A DNA stretch of 64,000 nt from Pseudomonas gingeri. Lineage in GTDB: Bacteria; Pseudomonadota; Gammaproteobacteria; Pseudomonadales; Pseudomonadaceae. This document shows, one piece after another, positions 61,901 to 64,000 of this stretch (the stretch's first letter is position 1; each line of letters starts with the position of its first letter). A model generated the notes under the pieces. That model had not been told where the DNA came from, ran no database searches, and saw nothing but the letters and a program-made list of their open reading frames with translations. The stretch covers positions 1-64,000 of the forward strand of contig NZ_JACAPR010000034.1 in the NCBI RefSeq assembly GCF_013385635.1. Reading direction: 5' to 3'. A program made the translations under genes and the position numbers.

Positions 61901-64000
61901 GCACCTCGTCACCTTCGCCGGCCGCGCGTTTGCCCGGGCGCGGCATGTGGGCAACGCGGTGGCGATCCATGACAGGGTGTCCGGGAAAACCCTGGTCTAC
62001 CTGCCGGGGGCTCCCCATGACCAGGTGCTGACCGAACACGCCGACCTGGCAGCGGCGCAACGGGCACTGGTGAATATCGAACAGGCCTCGCGGCGGGTGG
62101 CGGATATCGTGCAGCGACTGGCGGCGGGCTGGGACAGGGAGGTGGTCGAGGGTTATCCGCTGGCGCAGGAGTCGTGCCCGATGCGCCCGGCTCAGCTGCG
62201 AGGGGATGGAGCGGCATCGGTGCTGCCGTCCCCGGCTGTCGATTCGGTTGCCACGGTCAAGCCCACTTCGCTGTTCAAGGTTATCAGGAACTGGTGGACC
62301 AGCGAGCCGGAGCAAGCGGTGCCGGATGCCACCACACTGGAACAGGAGGTACGGCGCGAGATCGCGGAAAACCCCGGGCAGTGGCTGCGGTTGGTGAAAA
62401 CCACGCGCTGCGATCTGTCGCTGATCCTCGCCCATGCCTTCGTCCTGCGGGCACAACAACGTGCCCGGTCGGTCTCGAACTCCGCCCGGCAGTTGGCGCA
62501 GTTGCGTGAATTGCGTGAACACGAACAGCGCTCGGCCTTCTGGCGTCGAGTGTTGTCGGTGGTGCCGGTGGTCAGTATCGCGGTCAATGCCTACGAGACG
62601 GCCGTGGCCTTGCGCCAATTCCACCGTAGCGGTGACCCGCGCGATGCTTTCGAACTGTTCAAGGCGGCCCACATGACGTTGGTCGATGCGGCCCTGACGT
62701 TCTTTCCCGCCGGCCTGGCCACTCGGCCGGCAAGGGCCGGGCACGGGATCTGGCTGCGCACGGCGCTGAAGTCTCTTACCCAGCGGCAGGCCCTTTCCCA
62801 CAAGGGCGCGATGGCCCTGAAAAAACTCGACCGAGCTGCCCGGCCCAGGCCGATGCTACCGGGCTATGAAGCGAAGGTCGCCGCGGACGACGCGGTGGTC
62901 CTGCATGGCCCGACCCATGCCGGCAGTTACGTGAAAAACGGCGTGCAGTTCATCTCGGACGGCAAACAGCACTACGAGGTCTACCAGCCCAAGGGCGAAA
63001 GTGCCTTGCGCCTGAAGAAAACCGCCGCGCAGGAAAATGAACTGATCCTGCATATCCGCGAGCCGGGTGAGTACCTGCTGCGCGCCGATGCGCCCGAGCC
63101 CCTGCCAGGCCCCAGCCGTGCGATGTGGCAACCCTGGGAGACGCCTGTACCGCCGCCGGCTGCCGATGCACCCGTGCCGCAACTGGACTGGATGAGCCGT
63201 CGACCGGCCTTGCTGCCCGCGGATTGGAAAACGCGGGGATTGCTCCTGGAAAACGAACAGGTCGTGGAAGTGTCGGCAAGCCGGGGGATCTATACGAGGC
63301 GGGGTGCCGATCAGGTTCGCTTGTTGAAACTGGACGGGCGCTATTTTGAACTGCTGCCCGATGGTTTCCAGATTCACCCCGATATCGTCTTTCTGAAGCG
63401 CCCCGGCTCGTTGGCCGGTCTGGCCCGGACCGACCTCCACCACTGGTGGAGCAACCTGGACGAGCAGCCGGTACCGGCCACGTTCGATCAGCGCAGCCAG
63501 ACCTGGACAGTACGTGCCGCCCTGTTCGGCGAGCCCCTGGAACGGTCCCTGGCGCAGCCTCTTGATGGCATGACATCGGCCAGCCTGCACCGGACGGCCA
63601 ACCGCTTGATCGAGCGCAGCGATGTGGCCAACAGGTCGGTCACGGCGGGCCGGATGGTCGCGCTCAAGCGCACGCAGGAAGCCTGGAGTTCGCGGGGTGT
63701 ACACATGGATGTACTGTTGCGCGAACTTGATGCCCAGCCCCTGACGCGGGCTCGTTTCACCATCGGTCGCGCGAACGCTACAACAGGCTTTTCCCGGTTG
63801 GACTTTGATACGCCCCAGGCCGTCGACCCGCGGCTTTTCGACACCAGGGGGCAGGCCCGTATTTCCGACCTGGCCGTGAACAGCGAAAGTGCCGTCACCA
63901 CCGTCCTGCGCCGTCATGGCTTTATCGTGAGCGAGATTCCGAAATCCCAGTCCTTCAATACGGTCAACCTGTTCTGTACCCATCCGGGCTCGGACCACCT
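58992..64000 (+). CDS. Giant DUF6543-type (dermonecrotic-toxin-domain) protein, 3' end outside window
   Basis: The frame is open from the ATG at 58992 to the window end (1669 codons, no stop). The N-terminal part matches the large Pseudomonas proteins labelled dermonecrotic toxin domain/DUF6543: RIDTALRDYWEQPAYGSNVS, LALQARHRLFPQGTRPALPY, LLFVPGRQGGLQRFISLDSL. Near residues 1180-1240 hydrophobic helices (SVVPVVSIAVNAYETAVAL; LVDAALTFFPAGLA) could insert in membranes. No signal peptide is seen. A second in-frame ATG lies 6 nt upstream (58986). The activity and delivery route cannot be decided from the visible part. Its ribosome site is enclosed in a hairpin. Confidence 0.8.
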   Translation, partial: MNTVLQEPANGVETPLLSAPEAALEHFGSKLAERIATAKHPSLLLNRLQAALVRGLDSQRRLKQLFERAPRIGDVLQQLLTEAFGHDPHLLLFIPPLRCGDGQMARTLAQVAMSLLRNPFLSLGSGLGVRLGLVGEPDHAPQLDPGQVLARLKSLGLSSRIDTALRDYWEQPAYGSNVSRRDRLIELHKLLFHDKALLTYGLGGLSVGAFNMLMGLLDAPTHEARALAGGRWARLSVSELVWSGEGEATLALSGSLHLYGTGSAQRGRQVVFVPGGPVEFFEFANPAEMHRRLPELLDAAGNYRLWQLLALQARHRLFPQGTRPALPYLFQDCAALTGDAFAHSALSRLDTQLANEWAAALLLNTAYMLPEGLADASRLTPLQAVEAMQESRLALAGLPAVRMPLARLLRRDEHRRMLEITFGSLAEDLPVRLRQSKIRQQERGLFKLLDERDPGHDSPAYNELLAFHDRWRQQASDLQALVQDREAYTRAGLWSARDEEGNDLAGKLLKGRCQALLYEARMQHQLGLIEPEELERILDVLPPPPLAQACAASDTQIAHIVVGPEGSRWPLAGACVISTRQALADRRVGTSALLFVPGRQGGLQRFISLDSLAQRLGLTLLSPECDSLWSLIARDQRGEAHRWVRGRPAGERLPVHYQPIEASALRQGLQQQIDDHLRVCRAVEGGLRPFSEIADAPASLQLLADELAENLGVPAHDARERALDNLAALRLGAVQAQGLPSWLSEASRSLRRQYARLLARYQKSGQALELKLERQLPDLDDFARGKLIERLRLDGLYPGLEIDKPLFDLPDSVERVWAGHPERAVGESGPKTVVSDTRQTYSFLRLALENLDPQVLGTRRRLQHGRVLDRTWQQRLTPDYLIATISALDLGGQYDRLIQRAFYGVEDPRLEQIKAFDRALLYRVVRQRAAMELFSARQQGLGDWAAQAFEVALNAEFSVDLRTARLELELHLVTFAGRAFARARHVGNAVAIHDRVSGKTLVYLPGAPHDQVLTEHADLAAAQRALVNIEQASRRVADIVQRLAAGWDREVVEGYPLAQESCPMRPAQLRGDGAASVLPSPAVDSVATVKPTSLFKVIRNWWTSEPEQAVPDATTLEQEVRREIAENPGQWLRLVKTTRCDLSLILAHAFVLRAQQRARSVSNSARQLAQLRELREHEQRSAFWRRVLSVVPVVSIAVNAYETAVALRQFHRSGDPRDAFELFKAAHMTLVDAALTFFPAGLATRPARAGHGIWLRTALKSLTQRQALSHKGAMALKKLDRAARPRPMLPGYEAKVAADDAVVLHGPTHAGSYVKNGVQFISDGKQHYEVYQPKGESALRLKKTAAQENELILHIREPGEYLLRADAPEPLPGPSRAMWQPWETPVPPPAADAPVPQLDWMSRRPALLPADWKTRGLLLENEQVVEVSASRGIYTRRGADQVRLLKLDGRYFELLPDGFQIHPDIVFLKRPGSLAGLARTDLHHWWSNLDEQPVPATFDQRSQTWTVRAALFGEPLERSLAQPLDGMTSASLHRTANRLIERSDVANRSVTAGRMVALKRTQEAWSSRGVHMDVLLRELDAQPLTRARFTIGRANATTGFSRLDFDTPQAVDPRLFDTRGQARISDLAVNSESAVTTVLRRHGFIVSEIPKSQSFNTVNLFCTHPGSDH

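Noticed and set aside
59466..62801. Two long minus-strand frames opposite the toxin gene
   Set aside because: The plus-strand frame is continuous and matches a known family; the antisense frames show nothing recognisable.

Overview
The window is about 63% GC and dense with genes. It looks like chromosome from a fluorescent-group Pseudomonas. The reasons are a PctA-type chemoreceptor, an mgo/pvf operon, a pgaABCD operon, large DUF6543-type toxins, and typical Pseudomonas REP/REPIN inverted repeats (core GGGCTTGCCCGC or GGCTTGCCGG) between genes. No rRNA, tRNA, insertion sequence, integrase or CRISPR array was seen. All functions are read from sequence motifs and family knowledge; no database search was run.

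Layout. (1) 1-2244: an intrinsic terminator, a FliA-like promoter, an amino-acid chemoreceptor and a 110-bp inverted repeat. (2) 2260-7906, minus strand: mgoBCAD, a four-gene operon for a leudiazen/valdiazen-type diazeniumdiolate signal, with a long upstream region holding paired AAAACAA/TTGTTTT palindromes. (3) 8677-13501: a GntR/FCD regulator with a perfect 12-bp palindrome next to its start, divergent from a TauD-like dioxygenase and a SsuABC/TauABC-type importer. (4) 13612-16509, minus strand: a DUF3142 gene broken by one amber codon, and a 725-residue secreted protein of unknown function.

(5) 16724-36209 is the most unusual region. It encodes two HlyD-type adaptors (one with a GAF-like N-terminus), a membrane protein fusing an M50/site-2-protease domain to an HlyD domain, a GNAT enzyme, a DUF6916 protein, a phage-tail-collar (Mdp-like) protein, a GT39/PMT-like glycosyltransferase, a sulfotransferase, a 2320-residue LEPR/DUF4347 protein with 15 Ig-like repeats, a TolC-type lipoprotein, an APS kinase, an aspartyl/asparaginyl beta-hydroxylase and a second sulfotransferase. 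I propose that these form one system that exports a giant surface protein without a local ABC ATPase and decorates it by sulfation, hydroxylation and possibly O-glycosylation.

(6) 36337-39538: slipin/NfeD, a YbaK-like deacylase, DUF2789 and a RelE/HigB-type toxin-antitoxin pair preceded by a strong hairpin operator. (7) 39734-44820: a MarR regulator and an AaeAB-like FUSC/DUF1656/HlyD/OprM efflux operon. (8) 44921-47324: an unknown membrane protein and a YdgA/DUF945 protein. (9) 47496-52356: a response regulator, a small membrane protein, a FecR-domain protein and a CHASE2 histidine kinase, with a duplicated regulatory sequence in two intergenic regions. (10) 52524-58885: pgaABCD for poly-N-acetylglucosamine. 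(11) 58992 to the window end: the first 1669 codons of a giant DUF6543-type toxin whose ribosome binding site lies inside a hairpin.

The themes are surface attachment (giant adhesin, PNAG), signalling (mgo, CHASE2/FecR, chemotaxis), efflux and toxins, as expected for a plant- or soil-associated Pseudomonas.
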